DNA of 64,000 nt, from contig CP129291.1 of the NCBI GenBank assembly GCA_030437565.1, positions 3,472,001 to 3,536,000 on the forward strand, written 5' to 3'. This stretch comes from Terrilactibacillus sp. S3-3 (lineage in GTDB: Bacteria; Bacillota; Bacilli; Bacillales; Sporolactobacillaceae). The notes under the pieces were generated by a model that saw only the letters and a list, made by a program, of their open reading frames with translations, made no database searches and was not told where the DNA came from. The position numbers and the translations under genes are program-made. Shown here piece after piece: positions 30,502-40,402 of the stretch. Positions within the stretch are counted from its first letter, which is position 1; every line of letters starts with the position of its first letter.

Positions 30502-31072
30502 TTCTATCACCTTTCGAATCATTGTTATCTCTTTTATCCGGGCCGTTTTGTAGGACAACGCCATCTTGCATAAAGACACGGAGCGATCAACAGCATCCGC
30601 CGCCGTAGATTTATAAGGTCAAACCTCCGATCATCATTCCATTCGAGACCCCATATAAAAAATCCAGTTCTTTTTAGTACAGCAGACTAATTAAAGTATA
30701 AAGCTGGTGTTCGTTCAAGTCGGTCAAAACTTCCCGAAGACCCGCTGCCTGCATGCATTTTTATGTATGTATTGTGAATGATTTTTTCGATTTTAGAAAA
30801 GAAAAAGTCTTTTGGAAGGGGCACCTATTATGAAACCATGAACAGCTGTTCAAAAACCTCTTTTGTGTTCATTGACTATTTCTTTATACATCTTTTTATT
30901 TAATTTTGTGCAAAAATGGGAAATCTTTTAAATTATTTTTTTTCGTTCGTTTTTCCTTCATTAATTTTTTCAAAGCTTGGCCGTCCCGCGTTCCAAGCGG
31001 ATTTTTCCCTTCTATTTCTCGATTTCTTTCATTTATTTTCTAAAATATTGCGGCTCTAAAATCAAACACTAA
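30502..31072. other. Intergenic control region between divergent ABC exporter and amt genes
   Basis: No supported gene. AT-rich with many short T-runs. The amt promoter and nitrogen box lie at its right end; the exporter promoter must lie near 30510-30700. Confidence 0.45.
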
Positions 31073-31101
31073 TTGACTGACTATTTATTTACTCCTATAA
31101 T
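31073..31101 (+). promoter_or_regulatory. Sigma-A promoter of the coiled-coil/amt transcript
   Basis: TTGACT at 31073-31078, 17-base spacer, TATAAT at 31096-31101. Near-perfect vegetative promoter 38 bp before the first start codon. Confidence 0.85.
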
Positions 31102-31117
31102 GTTAGTAAATCTTACA
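31101..31117. promoter_or_regulatory. GlnR/TnrA nitrogen box
   Basis: TGTTA-N7-TTACA is a full match to the TGTNA-N7-TNACA consensus. It begins at the last base of the -10 element and covers the likely start point, so binding there should repress, as GlnR does under nitrogen excess. Confidence 0.75.
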
Positions 31118-31139
31118 TTATGTGTTTGGGGTGTTAACA

Positions 31140-31541
31140 GTGATCGTGCGCAGCGAGGAGCGAAAGGGGAGCTCCAGTCTTCCTTTAAAAGAAATACTAA
31201 CAACATTGCAAAATGAAAAAAAGAAAAAGGAACAAAGAGTGAAAGAGCTCAAGGATAAGATCATCAGCTACGAACAGAAAAAGAGAGCGGAAGAAACTTT
31301 TTACAAATCACTGTCACCGATAAGAAAATTTTTTGCTGGCCGGCCGCCCATTCATCACCAAGCAGTGGAATATATTGTTCACGTCAAGGAACGTGCGAAA
31401 CAGATCGATGCAATCAACGAAAGTATTATCGAGCTGGAACGTGAAATCAAGCGGCTCAGCCGGGAAGCGCCGGAGAAAGAGATCGAGCTGTCCGGCACCG
31501 TTCTAGAAGAAGTAAGGGAATTTAGGAGGGGATCACGGGGA
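31140..31541 (+). CDS. Coiled-coil protein of unknown function, in frame with amt
   Basis: A 134-codon open frame that continues without a stop into the ammonium transporter. GTG at 31140 is six bases after GGGGTG. The product is highly charged: a heptad-rich helix 'LQNEKKKKEQRVKELKDKII', a middle 'SPIRKFFAGRPPIHHQ', and a second helix 'AINESIIELEREIKRLSREA'. The two helices probably form an antiparallel coiled coil. I do not recognise the family. It either is a separate gene whose stop was lost to a single-base error (the +2 frame has TAG just before the amt ribosome binding site and the +1 frame a TGA overlapping its ATG), or a true N-terminal extension of Amt. It is the first ORF behind the GlnR box. 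Confidence 0.55.
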
Positions 31542-32827
31542 ATGACCATTCATACTGTTCAATCAGGCCTGGATACTATCTGGGTTGTTTTAACCGCTGC
31601 GATGATTATTTTGATGGAAGGCGGTTTCGCCCTATTAGAGGCGGGGTTTGTAAGATACAAAAATAATGTCAATATTATTATGAAGGTGTTTGTTGACATC
31701 ACTATTGGCACGCTTTTTTTTTACTTGCTGGGATTTGGACTCATGTACGGGCACGATTTTTCAGGAATTATCGGCACGAGCGGATTCATGCTCAATGGCG
31801 ATCTCTCCCATTTGAAATTGTCCATTTCTACAGATACTTTTTGGCTGTTCCAGGCGGCTTTTGTCATCGCCGTCATCTCGATCGTCTCCGGAGCCGTTGC
31901 TGAACGCATCAATTTTCGCGCCTACATCCTTTATGCGATCCTCATGACGGCCGTCATTTATCCCATCGCCGGGCACTGGGTCTGGGGGGCGGCGGCTGGC
32001 TCGGCCAACTAGGGATGGAGGATTTTGCCGGCTCAGCAGTTATTCACGCATTAGGCGGCTGTTCCGCTTTGGCGGCAGCGCTGTTCATCGGCCCGAGGAA
32101 AGGTAAATTTACCCCTCAGGGAGTTAGCACCATTGCGCTGCCGAGCAACCTGCCGCTCGCTTCCGTTGGCGCCTTTCTGTTATGGTTCGGCTGGTTCGGC
32201 TTTAACGCCGGCAGCACGCTGAGCGCGACCGATGCCAGAATCGGACATATTGCTCTCGTTACGATGCTGTCGGCCGCATCGGGCGGAGCGGTGACCTTGA
32301 TTTATACATTGTTTCGTTATCAGCGCTCTGACGCGGCATCTGTCATTAACGGCTCACTGGCTGGACTCGTCGGCATAACAGCCGGATGCGCCTTCGTCAG
32401 CGACCCATTTGCCATCCTTATCGGTGCCGTCTCCGGCTTACTCATGCTGGCTGCGACCAATTGGCTGGAATCCAGGCGGATTGACGACCCCGTCGGTGCC
32501 TTTCCGGTCCACGCCGTATCCGGTATGTGGGGGGGGACTATCGCCGTCGGGTTGTTCGCGAAGAGCGGCGGTCTTTTCACCAGCGGACATTGGCACCTTA
32601 TTAGTGTGCAGCTTCTTGGGCTGATTGTTCTGTGTGCTTGGGGCTTCCTTTTAACATGGATCGGTCTGACGCTCATCGGGCGCTTGATTCCCGTCCGTTC
32701 AAGCGAAGAAGAAGAAGAAATCGGCCTCGATATCAGCTATCATGGCATCCCCGCAGCTTATCGAGAACGTGAATTTATCGAGTTCCAGGATCATTTTATT
32801 GATTTTGATGAAGATGATAAGAAATAA
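31542..32827 (+). CDS. amt: Ammonium transporter Amt
   Basis: Trimeric membrane ammonium channel/transporter, about 428 residues and eleven helices. Starts 'TIHTVQSGLDTIWVVLTAAMI' after AGGAGGGG. 'LMEGGFALLEAGFVRYKN' is the conserved first signature. The twin pore His are present in 'DFAGSAVIHALGG' and 'GAFPVHAVSGMWGG', and the regulatory C-terminal tail 'GLDISYHGIPAAYRERE' is kept. The only frameshift is in a G-run at 31984-31989, where the joined text reads HWVWGGGGWLGQLG, so it is one gene. No glnK follows; a terminator does. Nitrogen control is predicted from the upstream GlnR box. Confidence 0.93.
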
Positions 32828-32848
32828 TGGATCGGTTCAAAAAAGCGG

Positions 32849-32880
32849 CCGGGGTGGAAAGCAATCCTTTCCTACCCCGG
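32849..32880 (+). terminator. Terminator of amt
   Basis: Arms CCGGGGTGGAAAG and CTTTCCTACCCCGG around CAATC, 22 bp after the amt stop. The T-tail is weak (TTCAAGTTTT). Confidence 0.7.
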
Positions 32881-33037
32881 TTCAAGTTTTGGCTCCTTCC
32901 TGAAAACATATCCTCTCCAACCTTTTGAAGAAAAATAACCTTTTCAATCAAGCCGGCTGAATGCTTTGCTAAAGCGACTCATGTTAAGCAAGCGCAGCCC
33001 TTGGATTGGACAGGCCTTATCCAAAACCAGCTTTCGC

Positions 33038-33949
33038 TCAGTTCTTAATTAATGGGGTCTCTTTCAGCGTATCCTTAATCATTTCAATGTATTTTTCCGG
33101 CCGCCAGTCGGTGCCTTCGACGGCAGGATTATATTTGAACAGGAATCTCGTTGCCAACGACAAATCAATCGTCGCCGTAAACATTACCGATTCGCCGGCG
33201 ACATCATCGGTAAACTTGTGGCCGGCATAATAATACGGTTCCCACGTCTTTCTGCTTGGGCCGATAATGCTGCTGCCGCCCCAGAAATCATTATACAAAT
33301 CGACCCCGCCTAAATTAGCCGAGGCAATGTAGATGCCCTCACGAATGACCCCTGCTTCCAGCGTCGTCGTTCCCAAACCTTTGCCGTGACATTTTGCGAG
33401 TGCCGTACTGTTAATATAGAGCCGGCAGCCTTTAGAAGCATAATAACGCATTAATTCCGGAAAACAATAGGAATCATAACAGACGGCACATCCGACAGGC
33501 CCCCACGGCGTATTCAATATGAAGGGTTTATATCGCTCTCGAACCGCCCAGTTCGGCTCCGGCGCTGGAAGATGCATTTTCCGGTAAGACCCGACCAACC
33601 CGTCCGGAGAAAAAATTGCCAGCGAATTGAACAACTTAGCCGGATCCGCCGGATCTTTTTCAGGCATCCCGAATATGGCATATACCCCATATTTTTTTGT
33701 CAGTTCGGCGACTTCATCCGTCGACTCGCCGGGAATGGTCTCCGAAAGTTTAAACTGCATCTTTTCTTCAAGGAGCTTTTCAGCTTCATCATCATAACCA
33801 GTTAAAGCCATCTCAGGGAAGACAATAAAATCACTGCCCCTTTTTGCCGCGCTTTCGATATACCCCTTAATCCGATTCAAGTTTTTTTCCTTTTCTCCCC
33901 ATACCGCGTTAAAAGTGACAACGGATAGATTCAAGACATCTTTGAACAT
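33038..33949 (-). CDS. Carbon-nitrogen hydrolase (nitrilase/amidase superfamily)
   Basis: Intact 303-residue enzyme with the Glu-Lys-Cys triad of the nitrilase fold: Glu in 'FIVFPEMALTGYDDE', Lys in 'GSYRKMHLPAPEP', Cys in 'PVGCAVCYDSYCFPELMR'. 'SANLGGVDLYNDFWGGSSIIGPS' is the usual C-terminal sheet. ATG at 33949 follows GAGGAGATAAG. It hydrolyses a C-N bond of an amide, nitrile or carbamoyl compound; the substrate class cannot be set. It faces the amt gene across a terminator. Part of it is repeated as a decayed fragment at 34.05-34.18 kb. Confidence 0.92.
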   Translation of the reverse strand: MFKDVLNLSVVTFNAVWGEKEKNLNRIKGYIESAAKRGSDFIVFPEMALTGYDDEAEKLLEEKMQFKLSETIPGESTDEVAELTKKYGVYAIFGMPEKDPADPAKLFNSLAIFSPDGLVGSYRKMHLPAPEPNWAVRERYKPFILNTPWGPVGCAVCYDSYCFPELMRYYASKGCRLYINSTALAKCHGKGLGTTTLEAGVIREGIYIASANLGGVDLYNDFWGGSSIIGPSRKTWEPYYYAGHKFTDDVAGESVMFTATIDLSLATRFLFKYNPAVEGTDWRPEKYIEMIKDTLKETPLIKN

Positions 33950-34039
33950 CTTATCTCCTCTTTTCACTTTTATTTTTCTTACAAGTATAAAATATCACTA
34001 AATTTGGAAATGTCAATCTATTTGTTGGCATTTTTAAAT

Positions 34040-34180
34040 CGTTTCTGATTCGCCGGCTGCATCATCCGCAAACTTGTGGCCCGCGTAATATAAGGTTCCC
34101 ATGTTTTACTGCTCGTCCCGATAATGTTGCAGCCTCCCCAGAAATCATTATACAAATCGATGCCTTCTAAAATTGTTTGG
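34040..34180 (-). pseudogene. Fragment of a second, decayed nitrilase-like gene
   Basis: About 140 bp closely similar to nitrilase positions 33190-33325 and in the same orientation. It encodes pieces such as 'IDLYNDFWGG', 'IIGTSSKTWEPY' and 'YAGHKFADDAAGES' with a one-base gap. Differences are scattered, so this is a diverged paralogue remnant and not a recent duplication. It lies 114 bp from the left end of an IS256-type element, which may have helped delete the rest. Confidence 0.75.
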
Positions 34181-34294
34181 AGTGTTTCTATATCTAGAGC
34201 TGGGTTAAAATGTTGGATATTAAGAGTTTTTAATTAAGAAGATCTTTACTTCTGAAATAATCATTTTATTCATTTGTCTTATAGATGAAACACG

Positions 34295-35806
34295 AGGTCA
34301 AGTCTTTTTTTATGTGTAAATTCACCTTAGCTAAGATAGAGTGATTATCCTGGATAAAGAGTTGTTACGTTACTCGAACGATCAGGTGATTTTGGCTGTT
34401 TGGCCCTCCATTCAAAATAGTCTTCCATTTTCAGATAGTGGCGTCCTTCTATCCATTTTTCGTCCTTCTCCATGAGAACAGAGCCCATCAGACGAATCAC
34501 AGATTGGCGGTTAGGGAAAATACGGATAACCGTTCCCGACGGCGAAATTCCTCATTGAGCCGTTCCATCCCGTTAGTTGTCCGGAGGCGACGTCGATAGG
34601 GTTCTGGTAGTAGAGGAAGCACCGCCGTCACGTCATCAAAGGCATCCTCCACAAGCTCCGTCACTTTTGGTGCTTTGTCCTGATAATCCTTTAGAAAAGC
34701 ATTAAGCAAGGTTCGAGCGACTTCCAGATTCGGCGCATAGAGAATCGCCTTCACTTGTTCGGTTCCTTCGCTTTTGAGAGCTTTTGGCAACCGATCATGG
34801 ACATTGCGCAGGAAGTGAGCCTGACACCGCTGCCAAGTAGCCCCTTGAAATGCTTTTTGAACCGCACTCACGATACCGCCGTGGTCATCGCTGATCACCA
34901 TGTCAACGCTTTTTAGACCGCGTGATTTCAGCCAGTCAAAATAATTTTTCCAGGCGTCGGTGCTTTCGCTGTCATCGATTTTCAGACCTAGAATCGTTCG
35001 GTATCCTTTGTCGTTGATACCGTAGCTGATCGCACGCCACAGGAGCGGACACGCCCGTTTTCTCGTACCTTCGTATAAACCGCATCAACGAATAGGAACG
35101 GATAGTTGCCCCTCAAAGGACGGTTATTCCAGCCTTTAACCACTGGATCCAGCTGCCCGCAAAGATCCGATACAGTCGTTTTCGAAAAGTCTGTGCCACA
35201 AAGCTCTTCAGTAATTTGACTTACGCGACGTGTGGAGACGCCGTTAATAACCATCTCCATTAGGGATAGAACCAGCGCCTGCTCACTGCGCTGGTAACGC
35301 TTAAAGAGATCAGTAGAAAAATGGCCATTACGCAGGCGGGGAACATTGAGTGAAAGAGTACCCACGCGCGTCTTGAGTTGACGGGGATACGAGCCGTTAC
35401 GGTAGTCCGTCCGTGCCTCACTGCGTTCGTACTTTTCGGCGCTCACCTGCTCGCCGGCCTGTGCTTTTAAAACTTGATTTAAAATCGTCTCCAAAAGGAT
35501 ATTCATGCCCGATTCTTTAGAATTACCAAGATAATAATTGATGCAAAAGTTGCTCATCTAGAGTAATCTGTAATTGAGTCATCCCGAAATCTCTCCTTTA
35601 GAATTGGTTTGGTTAACTCTATTCTAACTAAGATGACGGGCTCTGGCTCATTTTCTATGAAAAAAAAAAAATGAAAGAGACGAGTAAATAAAATCCTGCT
35701 GTTTTTCTGGAGGGGGCTGGCCAGCCCCCTCCAGAAAAACAGAAACCCGGTCTAACATTTTCTCATATTCAGATAACCCTTTTTACACAATTATACTGGC
35801 TCAACT
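34295..35806 (-). mobile_element. IS256-family insertion sequence, copy 1
   Basis: 1,512 bp. Ends are AGGTCAAGTC... and ...CTGGCTCAACT, with imperfect terminal inverted repeats sharing GTGTAAA. It is flanked by the 8-bp direct repeat GAAACACG (34287-34294 and 35807-35814), the target-site size usual for IS256. Nearly identical to copy 2 at 47.2 kb, which defines the ends precisely. A strong palindrome (GGAGGGGGCTGGCCAGCCCC core, about 35709-35744) lies between the transposase start and the right end. Confidence 0.93.
34345..35582 (-). CDS. IS256-family transposase (copy 1, frameshifted)
   Basis: DDE transposase of the Mutator/IS256 class, about 410 residues when joined. The start 'MTQLQITLDEQLLHQL' at 35582 follows AGGAGAG. 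Catalytic features: first Asp in 'FVDAVYTKVRENGRVRS', second in 'VISDDHGGIVSAVQ', and the C-terminal 'TTNGMERLNEEFRRRER' with Glu. The 'QRCQAHFLRNVHDRL' motif is diagnostic. Breaks near 35540, 35040, 34990 and 34520 relative to copy 2. Because the two copies break at different places, most indels are likely errors, but neither reading is intact. Confidence 0.9.
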
Positions 35807-35969
35807 GAAACACGAAATATATTCATCTACACTGTAAATGAACATAATATACTTTATAATATATTCAATTAACATATTCATCTAGGGCCATTATGAATAT
35901 GTTTACCATCCTGATAAACAATATTAAAGGAAAATTGATTTGGGTAAAACTCTAGAGGGAAAAATCCAG

Positions 35970-37013
35970 ATGAGAATTTATAATTACAGTTCGCTTAAAG
36001 ATTTAATGCTTCCCATGGAAACCGTTCGCTTTCGAAAAAATAAATGAGTACAAAGGAAAGCAAGAATTATATAAGCAACAAGCCCCGCAAATTTTACAAA
36101 CACTGAAAGAGGTCGCCGTCATTCAATCCACTAAAGCTTCCAACGCCATTGAAGGGGTTATTATAACTGACAAACGCTTAAAGTTTCTCATGGAGAATAA
36201 GACAGATCCATCGGATCGATCTGAAGGTGAAATTGCCGGATACAGAGATGTTCTTTATCTGATTCACGCATCGCATGAAGACATTCCTGTCAATCCGAAT
36301 GTCATTCTACAGCTTCACCGCGAACTTTATCAGTTTATACCTGCTGAAGGTGGGCATTGGAAAAATACTGATAATGTGATGAGTGAGCATTTACCTGATG
36401 GGATAAAACGCATCCGCTTCATGCCTGTTTCCGCCTTTGAGACATCAAAGGCCATGGAATCATTATGTGCCGAACTAAATGAAAGAATGAGTAAAGAAGA
36501 TGTCGAACCCCTTATTTTAATAAGTATTTTTATTTTAGACTTCTTATCCGTCCACCCATTTAACGATGGTAATGGAAGAATGGCCCGGATTCTCACGCTG
36601 CTGTTATTGTACAAATTTGATTATGAAGTCGGACGTTATATCAGTTTGGAAAAAATGATTGAAAATACAAAAGAAAGTTATTATGAAACATTACTGCAAT
36701 CTTCACAGGGATGGCATGAAAATACAAATAATGTTTTCCCATGGATAAATTATTTGTTAAGCACATTTATTGCAGCATATAAGGAGCTAGAATCACGAGT
36801 CGAAATGGTTCAAACTGGCAAGGGGAATAAGGCAGCCAGAGTAAAGAAGTTTATTGAAAACAAAATTGGATACTTTACGAAAAAAGACATCGCTCCGCTT
36901 GCCCAGATGTTAGTTAATCCACGATAAACCGCGTGATGAATGAACTTAAAGATAAAAACTTAATTGAACCAACGGGATTGGGAAGAAACGCAAAGTGGAA
37001 AAGAAAGTATTAA
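35970..37013 (+). CDS. Fic-domain protein (AMPylase/doc-like) with N-terminal inhibitory motif
   Basis: Fic enzyme of about 346 residues that transfers AMP or another phosphoryl group from a nucleotide to target hydroxyls. The active-site loop HPFNDGNGRMARI (HxFxDGNGRxxR) is fully conserved. The N-terminal helix has 'STKASNAIEGVIIT', containing the S/TxxxE(G/N) inhibitory motif of class II Fic proteins, so the enzyme is probably autoinhibited. The C-terminus is a winged-helix ('VMNELKDKNLIEPTGLGRN'). Breaks near 36030 and 36910. ATG at 35970 has TAGAGGGA upstream. It begins 156 bp after the IS copy; no antitoxin gene is adjacent. Confidence 0.88.
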
Positions 37014-37272
37014 TCAATGATGATAAAGCTTCAAAAAATAGTGCGTACCATACCACCATCAACCAGAACTACCTCCACGGAACATCGTAGTTGTAGGCCT
37101 GGATAAAGATGGTTTGGTTAATTCAGTCATGCAGGCAGTGGGAGAAAGAGAAGTTCAGTAAAACTGGATTTTCTTCTTATGCAGTGAACAGTTTAGTGTA
37201 AAAGATTTTACGATAACTATATTTTGATGTTCAGTCACCTAAAAGCTCATTTAGCTAAATTTTTATCAGCAG
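37014..37272. other. Intergenic DNA between fic and lipoprotein gene
   Basis: A short plus-strand piece (37085-37160) reads 'IVVVGLDKDGLVNSVMQAV', which looks like a gene fragment, but it has no start or family match. Otherwise nothing recognised. Confidence 0.3.
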
Positions 37273-38165
37273 CTATTTAACATCCTTGTACTCGTCGCTT
37301 GGAATATCCAGCTGCGTGATTCTGCCGCTATCCTTATAATAGCGAAAAAAAAACCGATTGCCGGAGCGGTAAGCGGATCGGCATTCCCGGTCGCCTTATG
37401 GTTTTCCCGCAATTCGATCGAATAATAGATCCCGTTATCCGTCGTATCGACATAAATATCACTTAGCGAATAGCCGGCTGCTTTGGCGACCGCCGCTTCC
37501 GCTTGCTGCTCGGTCACTTGCCTGCTAGCGGCATCGAGCTGCCGCCTGATGTTCCCGCCTGATTGCCTTGAGCAGCGTCAGACTGGCTATTTTGAGCACT
37601 GGAACTGCTTTGGCTTGCGGCATTTTGACTACTTGCAGTACTCTTGCTGCCGGTACTCGAATCCGTAGTGCTGCTGTTTGAACCGGAAGAAACCGTTTTG
37701 CCGGCAGTGCCGCCTGCAGATTCAGAGGAGGTTGTCTGTGCGGCCGTATTCTCAGCAGTTTTAGAAGAAGACACTTGGGCCGCCGCACTTTGATCGGCCT
37801 GCTTCTGCTTTGCTTCCAGGGCCGCCTTTCGAATCACCTGGGCTTTCGCCAGTACGGCATCGCTATCTTTTTCCTGCTTGATCACAATATTCGCCGAACT
37901 GATCGCATCGTCAAAATTGCCTTGATTCAGCGCTTGCTGTGCTGTTTTCAGAACAAGCGTGTAGGTGACAAGGGCGGCCGCCTGTTTATCTCCTTTTCTG
38001 TTCTGCAAAGCTTTTTTGAATAACGATTCCTTATCGTAATTTCCCGATCGAACCGCATTAAACCCCTTCTGGACAGCCTGATCATACGCACTATTTTCCT
38101 GGCTGCCACATGCACTAAGCACCATCATTAATGCTGCAATCACAATTGCTTTTTTTTTTTTTCAT
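37273..38165 (-). CDS. Lipoprotein with Ser-rich linker, unknown function
   Basis: About 297 residues. A poly-Lys start (A-run of 14, likely miscounted) and hydrophobic core end in the lipobox LSAC, so it is membrane-anchored outside the cell. Residues 25-115 are helical and TPR-like ('QKGFNAVRSGNYDKESLFKKAL', cut here as 'GFNAVRSGNYDKESLF'; 'AQQALNQGNFDDAI'). A long Ser/Thr/Gln/Ala linker follows (about 90 residues), then a small domain with 'TEQQAEAAVAKAAGYSLSDI' and 'FFRYYKDSGRITQLDIPSDE' that resembles PepSY-like folds. Breaks near 37515 and 37340. I do not recognise a named family. Confidence 0.65.
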
Positions 38166-38378
38166 AGTCATTCTCTTTTTTTTTTAAATTTATAGATATA
38201 TATTTTACCATGACATTTAACATTATGGAGCGAATTTTTGCAATCATTTTTCCGTGTTATCCTTGTTTAATAAAAAAAAACTAGGCAAGTTACCCATCAT
38301 CCATATAGACCATAACCAAAGGTACATTTGATTATTCAAACCATTCTTTTTTCGACGGAGCCTAAAAAACTTTGGACA

Positions 38379-38404
38379 CAAAAAAAGCACCACAAGGGTG
38401 CTTT
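38379..38404 (-). terminator. Rho-independent terminator of the FlxA-like gene
   Basis: On the minus strand AAGCACCC TTGT GGTGCTT followed by seven Ts, 28 bp after the stop. Confidence 0.85.
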
Positions 38405-38431
38405 CGTCATTTCATTTTTATGTATGCTTTA

Positions 38432-38790
38432 TTATTGCTGCGCCTTACCAACGCTGTCCTTGCTGATCGTCAATACATCGCCGTCAGCCGACTGTGACAG
38501 AAGCGCCGTTGATCCGTCTTTTTGAACCTGATACCGGAATTGGAACTGCTGCTCGTTTGCGAGTTGGATTGCAATTGTTCAATTTCTTGATTCACTTGTT
38601 CAATCTCTTTTTGCAGTTCTTTAATCTGATTTTGCTGCTGCGACTGGTCAGATTTGCTGGATTCAAGTTTCTCTAATTGCTTTTCCAGCGTTTCTTTCTT
38701 ATTTTCAAGTTCTTTTAGCTGGGAACTTGAGCTTGAGCTGCTTGCGGTTTGAGAAGTATTACTGACACTCGTACTTGACTGAACTTGCAT
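38432..38790 (-). CDS. FlxA-like coiled-coil protein
   Basis: About 119 residues. Ser/Thr-rich N-terminus (residues 1-23), a Glu/Lys/Gln-rich coiled coil ('LKELENKKETLEKQLEKLE', 'IKELQKEIEQVNQEIEQL'), another Ser-rich joint, and after a frameshift near 38530 a short tail 'QKDGSTALLSQSADGDVLTI' . This layout is that of FlxA-like proteins. The function of this family is not settled. AGGGGGAG precedes the ATG at 38790. No signal peptide. Its size and Ser-rich style resemble the protein at 58.4 kb. Confidence 0.65.
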
Positions 38791-39160
38791 ATCAATCTCC
38801 CCCTAAAATGTTCATTTTTATACTTACATTGATTTTCAGCTTTAAATCTTAAAATTTCATTAAAATTCCGCTATCCTATTTGGCATTTTCGCTACAACAG
38901 CCGGTCCGGACCCATGGTCGGGCCGGTTCGCTTCATCGGGATCACTGTTGTATGGTAGAATGATCTTATTCACGAATATCGCTGGAACCGGACGGTTATC
39001 AATGTCTGTCAATAAGCAGCTTGTCTTTAGAGCCATGACATTTCATGTGTCATTTAACTCGCACTAACAGACACAATTTTCAGTCATTTTTCCGGAAAAT
39101 TTTAAAATCGTCATCCCCGTCTTTTTACGGTGAAAATTTCATTATTATAAGGAGATAAAC
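38791..39160. other. Intergenic region upstream of threonine aldolase
   Basis: Divergent promoter region. A GC-rich imperfect hairpin (CCGGTCCGGACC... GGGCCGG, 38898-38926) is present. No gene with a ribosome binding site was found. Confidence 0.4.
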
Positions 39161-40214
39161 ATGTACAGTTTCAAGAACGATTACAGTGAAGGCGCTCATC
39201 CTAAAATATTGAATGCACTGGTGAAGACAAACTTTGAACAGGCCGACGGCTACGGTGAAGACCGTTTTTACAGCAGAAGCGGTTGAACGACTAAAGCAAA
39301 AACTTAAAAACAATCATGTCGATATTCACCTTTTGTCGGGCGGCACGCAAACTAATCTCACCGCCATTTCGGCATTCTTAAGACCCCACGAAGCGGCGAT
39401 AGCGGCAAACACGGGCCATATCCTTGTGCATGAGACGGGAGCTATAGAAGCGACCGGCCATAAAGTCATTTCTATTGAAGTGAATGATGGCAAACTGACT
39501 CCCTGGAATATAAAATCTGCTCTCGATATCCATACCGACGACGAACATATGGTGAAACCTAAACTCGTTTACATATCCAATCCAACAGAAATCGGATCTA
39601 TCTATACAAAGTCCGAGCTTGAACAGGTCAGCAGTTTCTGCCAAGCGAACAACCTGATATTATTTATCGATGGCGCAAGACTTGGCTCGGCTTTGTGTTC
39701 AGGTAAGAATGATCTGGAACTTCCGGACTTTGTCAGATTGGCCGACGCCTTTTATATCGGCGGAAAAAAAAACGGCGCACTGCTGGGAGAAGCATTGGTA
39801 ATCATTAAGGATTCGCTAAAAGAGGATTTTAGGTTCCACATGAAACAAAAAGGAGCCCTAATGGCAAAAGGCAGACTGCTCGGCATACAATTTTTGGAAC
39901 TTTTTAAAGGCGACTTGTATTTCGAGCTGGCCCGGCATGCCAATAAAATGGCCGGACAGCTCAGCGAAGCGATCCGGGCAATGGGCTACCCGTTTTTCAT
40001 TGACTCGCCTTCCAACCAGATCTTCCCCATTTTTCCAAACCGGGTCATTGAACAGCTTGAAAAGAATTACGCCTTTTACGTCTGGTCAAAAGTAGACGAT
40101 GCCCATTCTTCGATCCGCCTAGTGACATCCTGGGCTACAAAAGAAGAGGCGGTGGCCAGTTTTATCGAGGATTTAAAAAAGCTGACAGAGCCCAAAAATG
40201 CCTGGCACAATTAA
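39161..40214 (+). CDS. Low-specificity L-threonine aldolase / beta-eliminating lyase family
   Basis: PLP enzyme of about 350 residues that cleaves threonine (or a similar beta-hydroxy amino acid) to glycine and an aldehyde. Starts 'MYSFKNDYSEGAHPKILNAL' after AAGGAGATAAAC. The PLP-binding features are 'LLSGGTQTNLTAISAFL', 'HETGAIEATGHKV', 'LFIDGARLGSAL' (Asp-Ala/Gly-Arg) and the Schiff-base Lys in 'FYIGGKKNGALLGEAL'. The residue before the Lys, usually Thr, reads Lys, possibly from a miscounted A-run. One break near 39255 (GGCCGACGGC region). Monocistronic. Confidence 0.88.
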
Positions 40215-40402
40215 CTTGGTCATAAGGAACCAAAACGGCATTCTTGAACATCGGCCTGTATTTGACCGGAGGCCTTATTTTTTTGCTCCGCCGGTCACCG
40301 TTCACGTGCCGTGTCCTTAAACAGTTCCTATTCCTAAAACGGCAAACCGCCGGGCGACATTTTTGTGGATTAGGGGACATCTGCTCCGATGCCCCCGGTT
40401 GA

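Noticed and set aside
31122..32012. Truncated ammonium transporter followed by a second half gene at 32015
   Set aside because: Both halves join in a G-run and give the normal Amt sequence through HWVWGGGGWLG, so this is one gene.
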